This document shows, one piece after another, positions 35,905 through 45,575 of a DNA stretch of 64,000 nt (the stretch's first letter is position 1; the number at the start of each line of letters is the position of its first letter). The translations under genes were made by a program, and so were the position numbers. The notes under the pieces are model-generated. The model ran no database searches. It was not told the origin of the DNA and worked only from the letters and a program-made list of their open reading frames with translations. Origin of the DNA: Marinobacterium nitratireducens (GTDB taxonomy: Bacteria; Pseudomonadota; Gammaproteobacteria; Pseudomonadales; Balneatricaceae). Location of the stretch: assembly GCF_014645375.1 (NCBI RefSeq), contig NZ_BMLT01000008.1, positions 124,001 through 188,000 of the forward strand, in the 5' to 3' direction.

Positions 35905-37278
35905 ATGTCGCGGTTGCTGAAACGCCTGCAATCCCACCTCGATCTGCGCTACGAGGCCCCGGAGCCCCGTATCGAAGGTCGTATTACCCGCCTGATCGGC
36001 CTGACCATCGAAGCCGTCGGTCTTCAGGTCGCCATCGGTGACAACTGTCTGATCGCGGTGCGTCCGGGCCTGGAGGTCGAAGCTGAAGTGGTTGGTTTCG
36101 CCGGCGATCGTATCTACCTGATGCCGCTGGACAGCGTTGACGGGCTGCAACCCGGCGCCCGTGTCATGCCGTTCGGCAATGCCGGTCAGGTGGCGGTGGG
36201 CCCCGGTCTGCTCGGGCGGGTGCTGAACGGCGTCGGCCGGCCGCTCGACGGCAAGGGGCCGCTGCAGGTCGAGACGCGGGTCGGGCTTGCCGGCGAAACC
36301 ATCAACCCGCTGGAGCGTCACCCGATCGAGCAGCCGCTGGACGTCGGTATCCGTGCGATCAACGCGCTGTTGACGGTCGGTCGCGGTCAGCGACTCGGGC
36401 TGTTCGCCGGCAGTGGCGTCGGCAAATCGGTGCTGCTGGGCATGATGACCCGTTTCACCGAGGCCGAGATCATCGTCGTCGGGCTGATCGGCGAGCGTGG
36501 CCGCGAGGTCAAGGAGTTCATCGAGCACAACCTGGGCGCCGAGGGGCTGGCCCGCTCCGTGGTGGTGGCCTCCCCGGCCGACGACTCGCCGCTGATGCGC
36601 CTGCGGGCGGCCCAGCTGGCGACCCGCATTGCCGAGTATTTTCGCGCCGAGGGGCGCAATGTGCTGCTGCTGATGGACTCCCTGACCCGCTATGCCCAGG
36701 CGCAGCGCGAAATCGCGCTGGCGGTTGGCGAGCCGCCGGCCACCAAGGGCTATCCGCCGTCGGTCTTCGCCCGGCTGCCGAGGCTGGTCGAACGCGCCGG
36801 CAATGGCGCCAGTGGCGGTGGCTCCATCACCGCCTTCTACACCGTGCTGACCGAGGGGGACGATCAGCAGGACCCGGTTGCCGATGCGGCGCGGGCCATC
36901 CTCGACGGCCACGTGGTGCTGTCGCGACGGCTGGCGGAGCAGGGGCACTATCCGGCGATCGATATAGAAGCCTCGATAAGCCGCGCCATGCCGGCGATCG
37001 TTGATGCCGGTCATCTGGGTACGGCGATGCGCTTCAAGCAGCTGATGTCGCGCTATCAGCAGAACGAGGATCTGATTACCGTCGGCGCCTACACCCGCGG
37101 CAGCGATCCCGATACCGATTTCGCCATCGAGCGCATGCCGGTACTGAAGGCTTTTCTGCAACAGGGGCTTAACGAGTCCAAACCGCTGGCGCAGAGCGTG
37201 CAGGAACTGGCGATGGTGCTGTCGCCGCCGCCCAAGGCGCCCGCGAAAGCGCCGCCGCAGCCGGGAGCTAGAGGATGA
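35905..37278 (+). CDS. fliI: Flagellum-specific ATPase FliI
   Basis: The 457-residue ATPase of the type III export apparatus has Walker [16 protein letters not shown] (about 165-180), Walker [21 protein letters not shown] and the catalytic-loop region [16 protein letters not shown]. Its length and order match the family. The fliJ ATG overlaps its stop by 4 bp. No strong ribosome site is visible, so translation may be coupled to fliH. Confidence 0.97.
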   Translation: MSRLLKRLQSHLDLRYEAPEPRIEGRITRLIGLTIEAVGLQVAIGDNCLIAVRPGLEVEAEVVGFAGDRIYLMPLDSVDGLQPGARVMPFGNAGQVAVGPGLLGRVLNGVGRPLDGKGPLQVETRVGLAGETINPLERHPIEQPLDVGIRAINALLTVGRGQRLGLFAGSGVGKSVLLGMMTRFTEAEIIVVGLIGERGREVKEFIEHNLGAEGLARSVVVASPADDSPLMRLRAAQLATRIAEYFRAEGRNVLLLMDSLTRYAQAQREIALAVGEPPATKGYPPSVFARLPRLVERAGNGASGGGSITAFYTVLTEGDDQQDPVADAARAILDGHVVLSRRLAEQGHYPAIDIEASISRAMPAIVDAGHLGTAMRFKQLMSRYQQNEDLITVGAYTRGSDPDTDFAIERMPVLKAFLQQGLNESKPLAQSVQELAMVLSPPPKAPAKAPPQPGARG

Positions 37279-37718
37279 AGAAGCGTTCCGAGCGCATGGC
37301 GTTGCTGCAGGATCTGGCCGAGCGCAAGAAGCGCCAGGCCGACCAGTTTCTCGCCGACAGCCGTGGCCGCGTCGAGCGTGACGAGGCAACCCTGGCGCAG
37401 CTGGAACGGTTCCTTGCCGAGTATCAGGCGCAGCTGCAGGAGAAGGGGCGGCAGGGCGTGGCCATGGATCGGTTTCTTGCCGCGCGAGCCTTCGTCGACA
37501 AGATCGAGGCAACGCTCAGACAGCACCGTGAGGCGATGCGCACCAATCGTCAGCAACTCGAACAGGTCGAGCAGCACTGGCGCAGCACTTACGGCCACCT
37601 CAAGGCGATGGAACACCTGACCGATCGCGCGCGGGCGCAGGAACGCAGCGAGGAAGAGAAGCGCCTGCAGAAACTGCTCGACGAGCGCGCGCAGCTCATT
37701 CGGCCGCCGTTTATTTGA
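37275..37718 (+). CDS. fliJ: Flagellar export chaperone/stalk protein FliJ
   Basis: This 147-residue coiled-coil protein is rich in Arg, Gln and Glu ([20 protein letters not shown], then [20 protein letters not shown]). FliJ sits in the FliI hexamer and docks on FlhA. It overlaps fliI by 4 bp and ends the fliE-J unit. The sequence is poorly conserved in the family; position and composition carry the assignment. Confidence 0.9.
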   Translation: MKKRSERMALLQDLAERKKRQADQFLADSRGRVERDEATLAQLERFLAEYQAQLQEKGRQGVAMDRFLAARAFVDKIEATLRQHREAMRTNRQQLEQVEQHWRSTYGHLKAMEHLTDRARAQERSEEEKRLQKLLDERAQLIRPPFI

Positions 37719-37935
37719 TGATTAGTAAGTGGTGAGGTGTGAAAGCTAAAGTTTCAACCGCGCATAACCGGATCCACGATCGGAGGATGGGTAGAGCGAT
37801 GCACTGGTAGGGACATGACCGGTACCAATACCGCTCGGGCATCGCGAAACCCGTCAAATCGATCGTAGTACAGATCGATTGGTTTCCGGTGGCACAATTC
37901 GCTGCGCTCATGGTGCCCTACACACTGATGGATGC

Positions 37936-38012
37936 GTAGGAGCTCGCTCCGCGAGCGAAGCGAATATTGTCAGCGTGCCGCAAGGCTGTTCGCCCACAGA
38001 GTGGGCTCCTAC
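37936..38012. repeat. REP pair of the GTAGGAGC family before fliK
   Basis: GTAGGAGCTCGCTCCGCGAG at 37936 faces the inverted CCCACAGAGTGGGCTCCTAC ending at 38012. The two arms differ in stem sequence (CTCGCTCCGCGAG versus CCCACTCTGTGGG), so two REP subtypes are combined in one unit. Confidence 0.88.
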
Positions 38013-38045
38013 GCCATCCCTGGCGGTCACGCCTCACCATAAATT

Positions 38046-38062
38046 TTGGCCCATAACCTGCA
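38046..38062 (+). promoter_or_regulatory. Sigma-54 promoter for fliK
   Basis: TTGGCCCATAACCTGCA has GG (38048-38049) and GC (38060-38061) exactly 10 bp apart and matches 10 of 13 consensus positions. It lies 37 bp before the fliK start and would drive fliKLMNOP and possibly further. Confidence 0.82.
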
Positions 38063-38098
38063 TCGATACGACAATCGAGCGTTTTTCAGGAGTCGTCG

Positions 38099-39712
38099 AT
38101 GGTCGCCCCCCTTGTTCCCATGGCTGCCGGTGTCGGAATCAGCGCGTCCGCGCAGAAGCCCGCAACGCCGGTGTCCGGCGTGCCCGCCGCAACGCCTTCG
38201 GCATTTGCAGCCCTTTATACCGCTGCGGCAGGCGCCGCGGCACCGGCGGGTGCGGGCGGCGAAGAATTGCCGCCGCCTAGCATGGCTTTGCCGGATGAGG
38301 GACGCCTGGCGGACGAGGCGGTGCCGGCTTTGGCATTGCTGGCGGCCGACCCCGCTTTGCCGTCAGACCGGGCCGCAGCGGCAGTGCGGGCCGGTGGCCA
38401 TGCGCCAGAGGCGGAAACGGACGATCAGGCTGCCCGGCCGCCTGTGCTACCCGATGCCGCCGTCAACAGAGTTGCAGCCGGCCCGCCGCTGCAGCAGGCA
38501 GATTTGATGGCGGCGGATGCCGGGGCCTTCGAAACGTCGGCGAAGGGCCTGTCGCTGTCGCCTGCGCTGGCAGAAGGGCAGGCGACGGCGGGGCAAGCCT
38601 CAGCGGGGCAGGCTGTCGAACGGCGTGCTCAGGCGAGTCGCACAGATCCTGAGCCGGCAGTGGTCGACGCGCCTGCGGTATCCGTCACCGCGCAGGCTTC
38701 GCCCGCGCCGGGCGAGCAGACGCCGGCGAGCGCGGGCGCTGCGGTTGAACAGCGGCCGTTGGCTCCGGCCCCGGCGCCGCAGCAGGCCGTGGCCGCGCGC
38801 CTGCCGGCAGCAAAAGAGCGCGTGGATCAGACAGGCAGTGGCAGCGGCGCAGATGATATCGACTCGCTGCTGCGCTTCGTGCAGCAGGCCGAGCGCAAAC
38901 CCCTGCCTGAGGGGATTCTGAAGGCGCTTGAAGTGCAGCAGCGTCTGGCCGCCGCAGCGCCGGGCGATGCCGTACTGGCGCCGGCAGCGGCAGGCGGCCC
39001 CGGGCTCCCGGTCGCCTCACCGCAGACGGCGGCCGGCTCGGCGCTGAATCTGTCGGCAGGACTGCCCCCGCCGGGAGCGGCCGCGGTCGCCGCGACCGGT
39101 AACGGCGGCCCGGCAACCGGGGGGCTGGCCGGGACCGCTGCGCTGACCGACAGCCTCGAAGCCGCTGCCGATTCCGTGGCAGAGGGCGGCGATGCTCCGG
39201 ACGAGGCGCTGAATCGCCCGGCTCTTGCGCAGACGGTCACGAGCGTTGCCCGCGGCGCGCCGCCTGGTGCGGGCTTCAGCCTGCCCCAGGGGCTGGCGCC
39301 GGGAACCCCCGCCTGGGGACAGACGGTCGGCGAGCGTTTGCTGATGCTGTCGGCGGGCGGGGTGCAGATGGCGGAGATACAGCTCGATCCGCCCGAGCTT
39401 GGCAGTCTGCAGGTCCGGCTGCTGGTGCAGCATGATCAGGTCAGTCTGAGCATCAGCTCACCCCACGCCCAGGTCCGGGATGCGCTGGAGCAGCAGATGC
39501 CGCGATTGCGGGAGATGCTGGCCGAGCAGGGGCTCAATCTCGACAGCAGTACCGTTGCGGATGATTCCGGGCGGCGGGGGCGGCAGGCTGACGGGGAGCC
39601 GGAGCGAATTTTCACGTCCAGCGTCGGCGCCGGTGATGCCGGAGAGGTCGTCGAGGCGGCTGCGCCTGCCGTGACGGCCGTCAGGCGTTCGCTGGTAGAC
39701 CAGTACGTGTAA
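38099..39712 (+). CDS. fliK: Flagellar hook-length control protein FliK
   Basis: The 537-residue secreted ruler protein has a long Ala/Pro/Gly-rich disordered N-terminal part (about 1-410) and the conserved C-terminal domain (about 415-500: MLSAGGVQMAEIQLDPPELG, then SLQVRLLVQHDQVSLSISSP, then LREMLAEQGLNLDS) that contacts FlhB to switch export specificity. CAGGA lies just upstream of ATG 38099. A second FliK-like gene is at 60901. Confidence 0.93.
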   Translation: MVAPLVPMAAGVGISASAQKPATPVSGVPAATPSAFAALYTAAAGAAAPAGAGGEELPPPSMALPDEGRLADEAVPALALLAADPALPSDRAAAAVRAGGHAPEAETDDQAARPPVLPDAAVNRVAAGPPLQQADLMAADAGAFETSAKGLSLSPALAEGQATAGQASAGQAVERRAQASRTDPEPAVVDAPAVSVTAQASPAPGEQTPASAGAAVEQRPLAPAPAPQQAVAARLPAAKERVDQTGSGSGADDIDSLLRFVQQAERKPLPEGILKALEVQQRLAAAAPGDAVLAPAAAGGPGLPVASPQTAAGSALNLSAGLPPPGAAAVAATGNGGPATGGLAGTAALTDSLEAAADSVAEGGDAPDEALNRPALAQTVTSVARGAPPGAGFSLPQGLAPGTPAWGQTVGERLLMLSAGGVQMAEIQLDPPELGSLQVRLLVQHDQVSLSISSPHAQVRDALEQQMPRLREMLAEQGLNLDSSTVADDSGRRGRQADGEPERIFTSSVGAGDAGEVVEAAAPAVTAVRRSLVDQYV

Positions 39713-39822
39713 CCGGCACGCCTGTGTCACGCCGAAGGCATCACGGAACGCTCCGTTCCCGGGCGCCGGGCTGGGCCGTTAAAATCAGTATGATATAGTT
39801 AGCTCCGGTTAATGGAGGGGTT
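39713..39822. other. Short gap between fliK and fliL
   Basis: It contains a small inverted repeat CGGAACGCTCCGTTCCCG (about 39744-39761) and an AT-rich GTATGATATAGTTAG (39788-39802) before the fliL ribosome site GGAGGGG. A minor internal promoter is possible but unproven. Confidence 0.4.
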
Positions 39823-40323
39823 ATGGCAGACGGAAGCGACGCCGCTGACGGCAAAGCAAGATCGCGCAAATGGCTGGTCATCGGCGCCGTGCTGACGCTG
39901 CTTCTGGTAGGCGGTGGCGGCGCTGCGGCGTTTTTCCTGCTGGGCAAGGATAATGCCGGTGCAGAGCAGGCGGCTCCGGAACTTGCCGAGGCGATCTACA
40001 CCAAGATCCGCTCGCACGAAGGGCGGCCGATGTTCGTCGTGACGCTGGAGTCGGAGGATGGTCGCCGGCACTCCATGCAGGTCTATATCGAGGCGCTCAG
40101 CCGGGACCCGAAAGCCGATGAAATGCTCAGCCTGCATATGCCGAGGATCGTCTCGCTGCTCAATGCCCTGTTGAGTGCGCAACAGTACGAAGCGCTGCGT
40201 ACCATCGAGGGCAAGCGTCAGTTGCAGGCTCAGGCGACCGAGCGCCTGCAGGCGTTCCTGCACGAAAAAATCGGTCAGCCCGGGGTCGAGACGGTCCTGT
40301 TCACCAACTTTGTCATGCAGTAA
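39823..40323 (+). CDS. fliL: Flagellar basal-body protein FliL
   Basis: The 166-residue inner-membrane protein surrounds and supports the stator. It has a short cytoplasmic N-terminus, one transmembrane helix (WLVIGAVLTLLLVGGGGAAA, about 20-42) and a periplasmic domain with MLSLHMPRIVSLLNALLSAQ and the closing LFTNFVMQ. It lies 12 bp before fliM. Strong GGAGGGG ribosome site. Confidence 0.94.
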   Translation: MADGSDAADGKARSRKWLVIGAVLTLLLVGGGGAAAFFLLGKDNAGAEQAAPELAEAIYTKIRSHEGRPMFVVTLESEDGRRHSMQVYIEALSRDPKADEMLSLHMPRIVSLLNALLSAQQYEALRTIEGKRQLQAQATERLQAFLHEKIGQPGVETVLFTNFVMQ

Positions 40324-40335
40324 CGGGCGGCCAGA

Positions 40336-41316
40336 ATGTCGGTAAAGGATCTGCTGTCTCAGGACGAAATCGATGCGCTGTTGCACGGCGTGGACGATGG
40401 CGATATCGAAACCTCCGACGAGACGGATGAGTCCGACAGCGGTGAACTGAAAGCTTACGACCTGGCCAGCCAGGAGCGTATCGTGCGCGGGCGCATGCCG
40501 ACGCTGGAAATGATCAACGAACGCTTCGCCCGCCATACCCGCCATACCCTGTTCAACCTGCTGCGCCGCAACGCCGATGTGACCGTCGGCGGTGTCCAGG
40601 TAATGAAGTACGGTGACTACATTCATACGCTCTACGTTCCCACCAGCATGAACCTGGTGCGAGTAACGCCGTTGCGCGGCACCGCTCTCTTCATTCTCGA
40701 TGCCAAGCTGGTGTTCAAGCTGGTCGACAACTTTTTCGGCGGCGATGGCCGTCACGCCAAGATCGAGGGACGCGACTTCACGCCTACCGAGACCCGCCTG
40801 GTGCACAAGACCCTCAAGCTGCTGTTCGAGGATCTGAAAGAGGCCTGGCGGCCGGTGATGGGGCTCGGTTTCCAGCACACCGGTCACGAAATGAACCCGG
40901 CGATGGCGAACGTCGTCAGTCCCACTGAGGTGGTGGTGGTCAGTACCTTCCAGATCGATCTGGAGGGGGGCAGCGGCGAGCTGCAGGTCACCATGCCCTA
41001 TTCGATGCTCGAGCCGATTCGCGACCTGCTGGTATCGGGATATCAGCGTGCCGAGGACGAGATCGACGAGCGCTGGATGCAGGCCCTGCGGCGTGACATC
41101 ATGGCGGCCGAGGTCGATCTGAAGCTGCGGATCGCCGAGCGCGAGATGACCCTGCGCGACGTGATGGAGCTGGAGGCGGGGGATGTGATTCCGGTGGAAA
41201 TACCGGAACAGCTGACGCTGCGGGCCGCCGGCGTACCGGTCTTCGGTTGCAAGCTCGGGGTGTCGCGCAACAACCTGGCGGTCAAGATCGTCGATCAGAT
41301 CAAAACGACGGAATGA
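40336..41316 (+). CDS. fliM: Flagellar motor switch protein FliM
   Basis: In this 326-residue C-ring protein the N-terminal peptide LLSQDEIDALLHG (residues 6-18) is the classic CheY-P-binding segment, followed by an acidic linker. The middle domain (about 45-235) has GGDGRHAKIEGRDFTPTETR, and the C-terminal SpoA domain ends NLAVKIVDQIKTTE. The same peptide pattern recurs four times in CheA of this window. fliN follows by 13 bp. Confidence 0.97.
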   Translation: MSVKDLLSQDEIDALLHGVDDGDIETSDETDESDSGELKAYDLASQERIVRGRMPTLEMINERFARHTRHTLFNLLRRNADVTVGGVQVMKYGDYIHTLYVPTSMNLVRVTPLRGTALFILDAKLVFKLVDNFFGGDGRHAKIEGRDFTPTETRLVHKTLKLLFEDLKEAWRPVMGLGFQHTGHEMNPAMANVVSPTEVVVVSTFQIDLEGGSGELQVTMPYSMLEPIRDLLVSGYQRAEDEIDERWMQALRRDIMAAEVDLKLRIAEREMTLRDVMELEAGDVIPVEIPEQLTLRAAGVPVFGCKLGVSRNNLAVKIVDQIKTTE

Positions 41317-41329
41317 AGAGACTGAATCC

Positions 41330-41725
41330 ATGAGTGACAACAAGGACAATCCCGTCGACCAGCAGGCGATGGCGGACGAGTGGGCCGCGGCGATGGAAGA
41401 GCAGACCGGCGGGGCCAGGGCGGTCGAGCTCGACGAACTGAAGGACGAGTCCACGCCGGTTAACGATCCCAAGCTGGATGTCATCCTGGACATACCGGTG
41501 ACCCTGTCGATGGAGGTCGGCAATACCGAGATCGCCATCCGCAATCTGCTGCAGCTCACTCAGGGCTCGGTGATCGAGCTTGGACGCGTCGCCGGTGAGC
41601 CGCTCGACGTCATGGTCAACGGTACCCTGATCGCCCACGGCGAGGTGGTGGTGGTCAACGACCGCTACGGCATTCGCCTGACCGACGTGATCAGTCCCCA
41701 GGAACGCATCAAGAAGCTGCGCTGA
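41330..41725 (+). CDS. fliN: Flagellar motor switch protein FliN
   Basis: The 131-residue C-ring base protein has an acidic disordered N-terminus (1-50) and the SpoA domain: [20 protein letters not shown], then [20 protein letters not shown], then [19 protein letters not shown]. FliN docks FliH and the export ATPase. The stop overlaps the fliO ATG by one base. Confidence 0.97.
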   Translation: MSDNKDNPVDQQAMADEWAAAMEEQTGGARAVELDELKDESTPVNDPKLDVILDIPVTLSMEVGNTEIAIRNLLQLTQGSVIELGRVAGEPLDVMVNGTLIAHGEVVVVNDRYGIRLTDVISPQERIKKLR

Positions 41726-42144
41726 TGAAATATTTGCTGATGTTGACCGGCCTGCTGGCGATGCCGGCCCGGGCCGAGACCGCCTCGGGTGCGGGGACCT
41801 CGCTGCAGGACCCGGTATCGCTGGAAATGCTCGGGCAGCTGCTGATCGGACTGGTGGTGGTGGTCATCGCCATCCTGCTGGTGCTCTGGGTGCTCAAGCG
41901 CTTCACCGCTATCGGCGGGCATCACCGCGATATGAAGGTGATCGCGGTGCTGCCCCTGGGCACGCGGGAGAAGGCGGTGCTGGTGCAGGTCGGTGCCCGC
42001 CAGTTGCTGCTCGGCGTGGCGCCGGGGCGGGTCAGCCTGCTGGAGCGCTTCGAGGAGCCGGTGATCGTGCCGCCGCAGAGCGGTCAGTTCGGCGCCAAGC
42101 TGCGCGAAGCCTTCGCGCAACAGCAACAAAAGGACGGCTGGTGA
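41725..42144 (+). CDS. fliO: Flagellar export gate assembly protein FliO
   Basis: The 139-residue membrane protein has a signal-like N-terminus ([17 protein letters not shown]), a transmembrane helix ([20 protein letters not shown], about 37-58) and a cytoplasmic domain ([37 protein letters not shown]). FliO helps assemble FliP. It overlaps fliN by 1 bp and fliP by 4 bp. Confidence 0.92.
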   Translation: MKYLLMLTGLLAMPARAETASGAGTSLQDPVSLEMLGQLLIGLVVVVIAILLVLWVLKRFTAIGGHHRDMKVIAVLPLGTREKAVLVQVGARQLLLGVAPGRVSLLERFEEPVIVPPQSGQFGAKLREAFAQQQQKDGW

Positions 42145-42896
42145 CGGCGATTAACGGCATTCTGGTGCGGCTCTGGCCGCTGCTGCTGCTTTTCGCTCTG
42201 CCCGCCGGCGCTCAGGATGTGGGCATCCCCGCGGTCAACGTGACCACGGCCGAAGATGGCAGTGCCAGTTACAGCGTGACGATCCAGATCCTCGCGCTGA
42301 TGACCATGCTGACATTCCTGCCGGCGATGGTCATGATGATGACGTCCTTTACCCGCATCATCGTGGTGTTCGCGATCCTGCGCCAGGCGCTCGGGCTGCA
42401 GCAGACGCCGTCCAACCAGGTGCTGATCGGCCTGTCGCTGTTCCTGACGCTGTTCATCATGACGCCGGTGCTGGACCGGGTGAACCGGGACGCGGTCCAG
42501 CCCTATCTCGAGGAGCAGCTGGCGCCGATGGATGCGGTAAGGGCCGCCGCGGCGCCGTTTCGCGACTTCATGACGATGCAGACGCGGGAGAACGACCTCG
42601 AGCTGTTCATGCGGCTGGCGAAGACGCCGCCGGTGGCGTCGATCGACGAGGTGCCGTTCACCGTGCTGGTGCCGGCGTTCGTCACCAGCGAGCTCAAGAC
42701 GGCGTTCCAGATCGGCTTCATGCTGTTCATACCCTTCCTCGTCATCGACCTGGTGGTGGCCAGCGTGCTGATGGCGATGGGCATGATGATGCTGTCGCCG
42801 GTGATCATTTCGCTGCCGTTCAAGATCATGCTGTTCGTGCTGGTGGACGGCTGGGTGATGGTGGTCGGCACCCTGGCCAGCAGTTTCGGAATGTGA
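42141..42896 (+). CDS. fliP: Flagellar export gate protein FliP
   Basis: The 251-residue inner-membrane gate protein starts with GTG 42141, overlapping the fliO stop. It has a cleavable signal peptide (about 1-22), four membrane segments, and signatures [40 protein letters not shown] and [20 protein letters not shown]. Heptamer repeats start 10 bp after the stop and separate it from fliQ. Confidence 0.97.
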   Translation: MTAINGILVRLWPLLLLFALPAGAQDVGIPAVNVTTAEDGSASYSVTIQILALMTMLTFLPAMVMMMTSFTRIIVVFAILRQALGLQQTPSNQVLIGLSLFLTLFIMTPVLDRVNRDAVQPYLEEQLAPMDAVRAAAAPFRDFMTMQTRENDLELFMRLAKTPPVASIDEVPFTVLVPAFVTSELKTAFQIGFMLFIPFLVIDLVVASVLMAMGMMMLSPVIISLPFKIMLFVLVDGWVMVVGTLASSFGM

Positions 42897-42906
42897 GTTT
42901 TGTTGT

Positions 42907-43056
42907 GTGACGGGTGACGGGTGACGGGTGACAGGTGACAGGTGACAGGTGACAGGTGACAATTTCCCGTAACCCGTAACCCGTAACCCGTAACCCGTAA
43001 CCCGTAACCCGTAACCCGTAACCCGTAACCCGTAACCCGTAACCCGTAACCCGTAA
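42907..43056. repeat. Facing heptamer arrays inside the fliP-fliQ interval
   Basis: The left arm is three GTGACGG, four GTGACAG and GTGAC (42907-42960). The spacer is AATTT. The right arm is 13 perfect CCCGTAA units (42966-43056). The arms are inverted relatives with one mismatch per unit, so the mRNA could fold into a hairpin of about 50 bp. fliP and fliQ are normally adjacent or overlapping; here 186 bp separates them. Confidence 0.97.
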
Positions 43057-43082
43057 CCCAGGCCGACGAAGGAGACAGTGCG

Positions 43083-43358
43083 ATGACGCCACAGATGACG
43101 CTCGACCTCTTCGCCGACGCGCTCTGGCTGGTGGTGATACTGGTGACCGTCATTATTCTGCCGAGCCTGCTGGTGGGGCTGCTGATCTCGATGTTTCAGG
43201 CCGCGACCCAGATCAACGAGCAGACGCTGAGCTTTCTGCCGCGCCTGATCATCACCCTGGCGATGGTGATGTGGGCGGGCCCATGGATAGTGACGCGACT
43301 GCTGGACCACTTCCGCATGATATTCGAAGCCATCCCGCAACTGATCGGGACCGGCTGA
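43083..43358 (+). CDS. fliQ: Flagellar export gate protein FliQ
   Basis: The 91-residue protein has two transmembrane helices (about 17-39 and 52-72): LWLVVILVTVIILPSLLVGL, LISMFQAATQINEQTLSFLP. Length is normal for FliQ. GGAGACA precedes the ATG. Its stop overlaps the fliR ATG by one base. Confidence 0.97.
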   Translation: MTPQMTLDLFADALWLVVILVTVIILPSLLVGLLISMFQAATQINEQTLSFLPRLIITLAMVMWAGPWIVTRLLDHFRMIFEAIPQLIGTG

Positions 43359-44137
43359 TGTTTGACGTCAGTCTGCTGCAGATCGAGCAGTGGGTGGCCG
43401 ATTTCCTCTGGCCGCTGTTTCGCGTTGCCTCCTTCTTCATGGCGATACCGATGATCGGCAGCAATCTGGTGCCGGGGCGGATCCGCCTCGGGCTGGCGCT
43501 GCTGGTCACCATGCTGCTGGTGCCGGTGCTGCCGCCGATGCCGGCATTCGACGGCTTTTCGCTGCAGAGCTACCTGATCATCGCCCAGCAGATACTGATC
43601 GGCGCGGCAATGGGCTTTATGGTGCAGATGCTGCTGCAGGTGTTCGTGATCGGCGGGCAGCTGATCTCGACCCAGATGGGGCTGGGCTTCGCCTCGGTTT
43701 CGGACCCGGTCAACGGCGTCGCGGTGGTGGTGCTGACCCAGTTCTACCTGCAGCTGACGATGCTGCTGTTCCTGGCGATGAACGGACATCTGGTGATGAT
43801 CGATGCGCTGGCGCAGAGTTTCGAGCGTATGCCGGTGGGGCTGGCCGGGATCGACCGTTCGATCTTCATCGAGGTGGTGCGCAGCGGCGGCTGGATGTTC
43901 GCCTCGGCGCTGCTGATGTCGCTGCCGGCGATTACCGCGTTGCTGGTGATCAACTTCGCCTTCGGCATCATCACCAAGGCGGCGCCGCAGCTGAACATCT
44001 TCGCCATCGGCTTTCCCTTTACCATGCTGATGGGGCTGCTGATTGCCTGGGTCAGTCTCGGCGGCTTCCTCGGCCAGTACCTGCGCATCGCCACCGAGGC
44101 GCTGGAGCGTGTCGGCCAGTTGTTCGCCGGCGGATGA
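43358..44137 (+). CDS. fliR: Flagellar export gate protein FliR
   Basis: This 259-residue inner-membrane protein is predicted with six helices. It shows FRVASFFMAIPMIGSNLVPG, the long loop VNGVAVVVLTQFYLQLTMLL and the end LAWVSLGGFL-like LIAWVSLGGFLGQYLRIATE. The ATG at 43358 overlaps the fliQ stop; an in-frame ATG at 43271, inside fliQ, is not used by relatives. A REP pair lies between it and flhB. Confidence 0.96.
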   Translation: MFDVSLLQIEQWVADFLWPLFRVASFFMAIPMIGSNLVPGRIRLGLALLVTMLLVPVLPPMPAFDGFSLQSYLIIAQQILIGAAMGFMVQMLLQVFVIGGQLISTQMGLGFASVSDPVNGVAVVVLTQFYLQLTMLLFLAMNGHLVMIDALAQSFERMPVGLAGIDRSIFIEVVRSGGWMFASALLMSLPAITALLVINFAFGIITKAAPQLNIFAIGFPFTMLMGLLIAWVSLGGFLGQYLRIATEALERVGQLFAGG

Positions 44138-44158
44138 TGGCGGGATGATGGGAGAATT

Positions 44159-44240
44159 GTAGGGTGCCCTGAGCGCGGCGAACGGCACCGCCGTACCTCT
44201 CGATCGGCGTAGGGTGCTGCTGAGCGAAGCGATGCGCACC
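44159..44240 (+). repeat. Two direct GTAGGGTGC REP-like units between fliR and flhB
   Basis: GTAGGGTGCCCTGAGCGCGG at 44159 and GTAGGGTGCTGCTGAGCGAA at 44209 lie in the same orientation, 50 bp apart. The rest of the 167-bp gap has no other recognisable signal. Confidence 0.85.
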
Positions 44241-44304
44241 GAAAGAGACAGCACGTCGGGGAGCGCTCACCGCCACCCCGCGGATTCTGGAGGGCTTGCC
44301 TGCA

Positions 44305-45447
44305 ATGGCAGACGAATCCGGTCAGGAAAAGACCGAAGACCCAACCCCCAAGCGATTGCGTGAGGCGCGCGAGAAAGGCGACGTGCCGCGATCGCGCGAA
44401 CTGGGCGCCGCGGTGCTGCTGCTGGCGGCCGCCGCCAGTGCGTTGCTGTTCGGCGAAACTGCCGCACGGCTGATGGCGGACATGATGGTCGGCAACTTCC
44501 GTCTCGAGCGCGACGCACTGTTCGATCCGGCGATGATGTTCGCGCATCTCGGACGCTCGCTGTTCGATGCGCTGCTGGGAATGACCGGCTTTTTCCTGCT
44601 GGTGCTGCTGGCCGCGGTCATTGGCCCCATCGCCCTGGGCGGATGGAACTTCAGCGGCCAGGCGTTGCAGCCCAAGGGCAGTCGGATCAATCCGCTGTCG
44701 GGCCTCAAGCGGATGTTTTCGCTCAAGGCGCTGGTGGAGCTGGTCAAGGCGCTGGCGAAGTTTCTGCTGGTCGGTGCCGGCGCGGTACTGGTGCTCGGGC
44801 TGATCCAGCAGCAGCTCCTGGCGCTGGGCGCGAGCGACGTGTTGCTGGCGATGCGCGATGCCGTGCATATCGTCAGCTGGTCGTTTCTGGTCATCAGCGC
44901 AACGCTGATCCTGATCGCGGTGATCGATGTGCCTTTTCAGCTTTACGATTACAGCAAGAAGCTGAAGATGACGCTGCAGGAGGTCAAGGACGAGCTCAAG
45001 AACACCGAAGGCAAGCCCGAGGTGAAGGGCCGGATCCGGCAGTTGCAGCGCGAGATCGCGCAGCGCCAGATGATGACCCGGGTGCCCGAGGCCGATGTGG
45101 TGATTACCAACCCGACCCACTACGCGGTGGCGCTGAAGTACGACCCGGAGTCGGGCCGGGCGCCGGTGGTGCTGGCCAAGGGTGCCGATTTCGTGGCGCT
45201 GAAGATTCGCGAGCTGGCGATCGAGCACGAGGTGCCGCTGCTGTCGGCGCCGCCGCTGGCGCGGGCCCTGTACCGGCATACCGAGCTGGAGGAGGAAATA
45301 CCGGCGGGGCTGTTCAAGGCCGTGGCGCAGGTGCTGGCGTATGTCTACCAGCTGCGCGAAGCGCGAAGGCGGGCCGGGGATGCGCAGCCGCTGCGGGACC
45401 AGGATCTCGATATCCCCGATGATCTGCGGTTCGATGGTGAGGAGTAA
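44305..45447 (+). CDS. flhB: Flagellar export switch protein FlhB
   Basis: The 380-residue export-gate protein has four membrane helices (about 30-210) and a cytoplasmic domain that self-cleaves at the NPTH motif. The motif is intact, with Asn269-Pro270, the same numbering as in Salmonella (VVITNPTHYAVALKY). ATG 44305 fits the family start ADESGQEKTEDPTPKRLREA; a TTG at 44296 would add only three residues. The stop TAA lies at the edge of a heptamer array. FlhB switches export from rod/hook to filament proteins with FliK. Confidence 0.97.
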   Translation: MADESGQEKTEDPTPKRLREAREKGDVPRSRELGAAVLLLAAAASALLFGETAARLMADMMVGNFRLERDALFDPAMMFAHLGRSLFDALLGMTGFFLLVLLAAVIGPIALGGWNFSGQALQPKGSRINPLSGLKRMFSLKALVELVKALAKFLLVGAGAVLVLGLIQQQLLALGASDVLLAMRDAVHIVSWSFLVISATLILIAVIDVPFQLYDYSKKLKMTLQEVKDELKNTEGKPEVKGRIRQLQREIAQRQMMTRVPEADVVITNPTHYAVALKYDPESGRAPVVLAKGADFVALKIRELAIEHEVPLLSAPPLARALYRHTELEEEIPAGLFKAVAQVLAYVYQLREARRRAGDAQPLRDQDLDIPDDLRFDGEE

Positions 45448-45448
45448 G

Positions 45449-45575
45449 GCGTAAGGTGGGGCGTGAGGCGTGAGGCGTGAGGCGTGAGGCGTGAGGCGTA
45501 AGGTGCGAGGTGCGAGGTGCGAGGTGCGGGATAGGCTGTTGAACGCTTAACGCTTAACGCTTAACGCTTAACGCC
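45449..45575 (+). repeat. Heptamer arrays between flhB and flhA
   Basis: GCGTAAG, then after five bases five GCGTGAG, one GCGTAAG, three GTGCGAG and GTGCGGG (45449-45530). After an 11-bp spacer come four AACGCTT units and AACGC (45542-45574). The last unit touches the flhA sigma-54 promoter. The array begins one base after the flhB stop. Confidence 0.95.

Larger units (their letters stand above)
37719..38098. other. Intergenic region before fliK
   Basis: It contains a GGAGGATGGGTAGAGCGATG REP-like piece (about 37782), the inverted composite block AAATCGATCGTAGTACAGAT (about 37857-37880), a REP of the CACC/GTAGGGCACC family (37890-37921, inverted), a GTAGGAGC REP pair (37936-38012), relic heptamers GGTCACG, CCTCACC (38025-38038) and the fliK sigma-54 promoter. 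No gene is seen. Confidence 0.75.
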
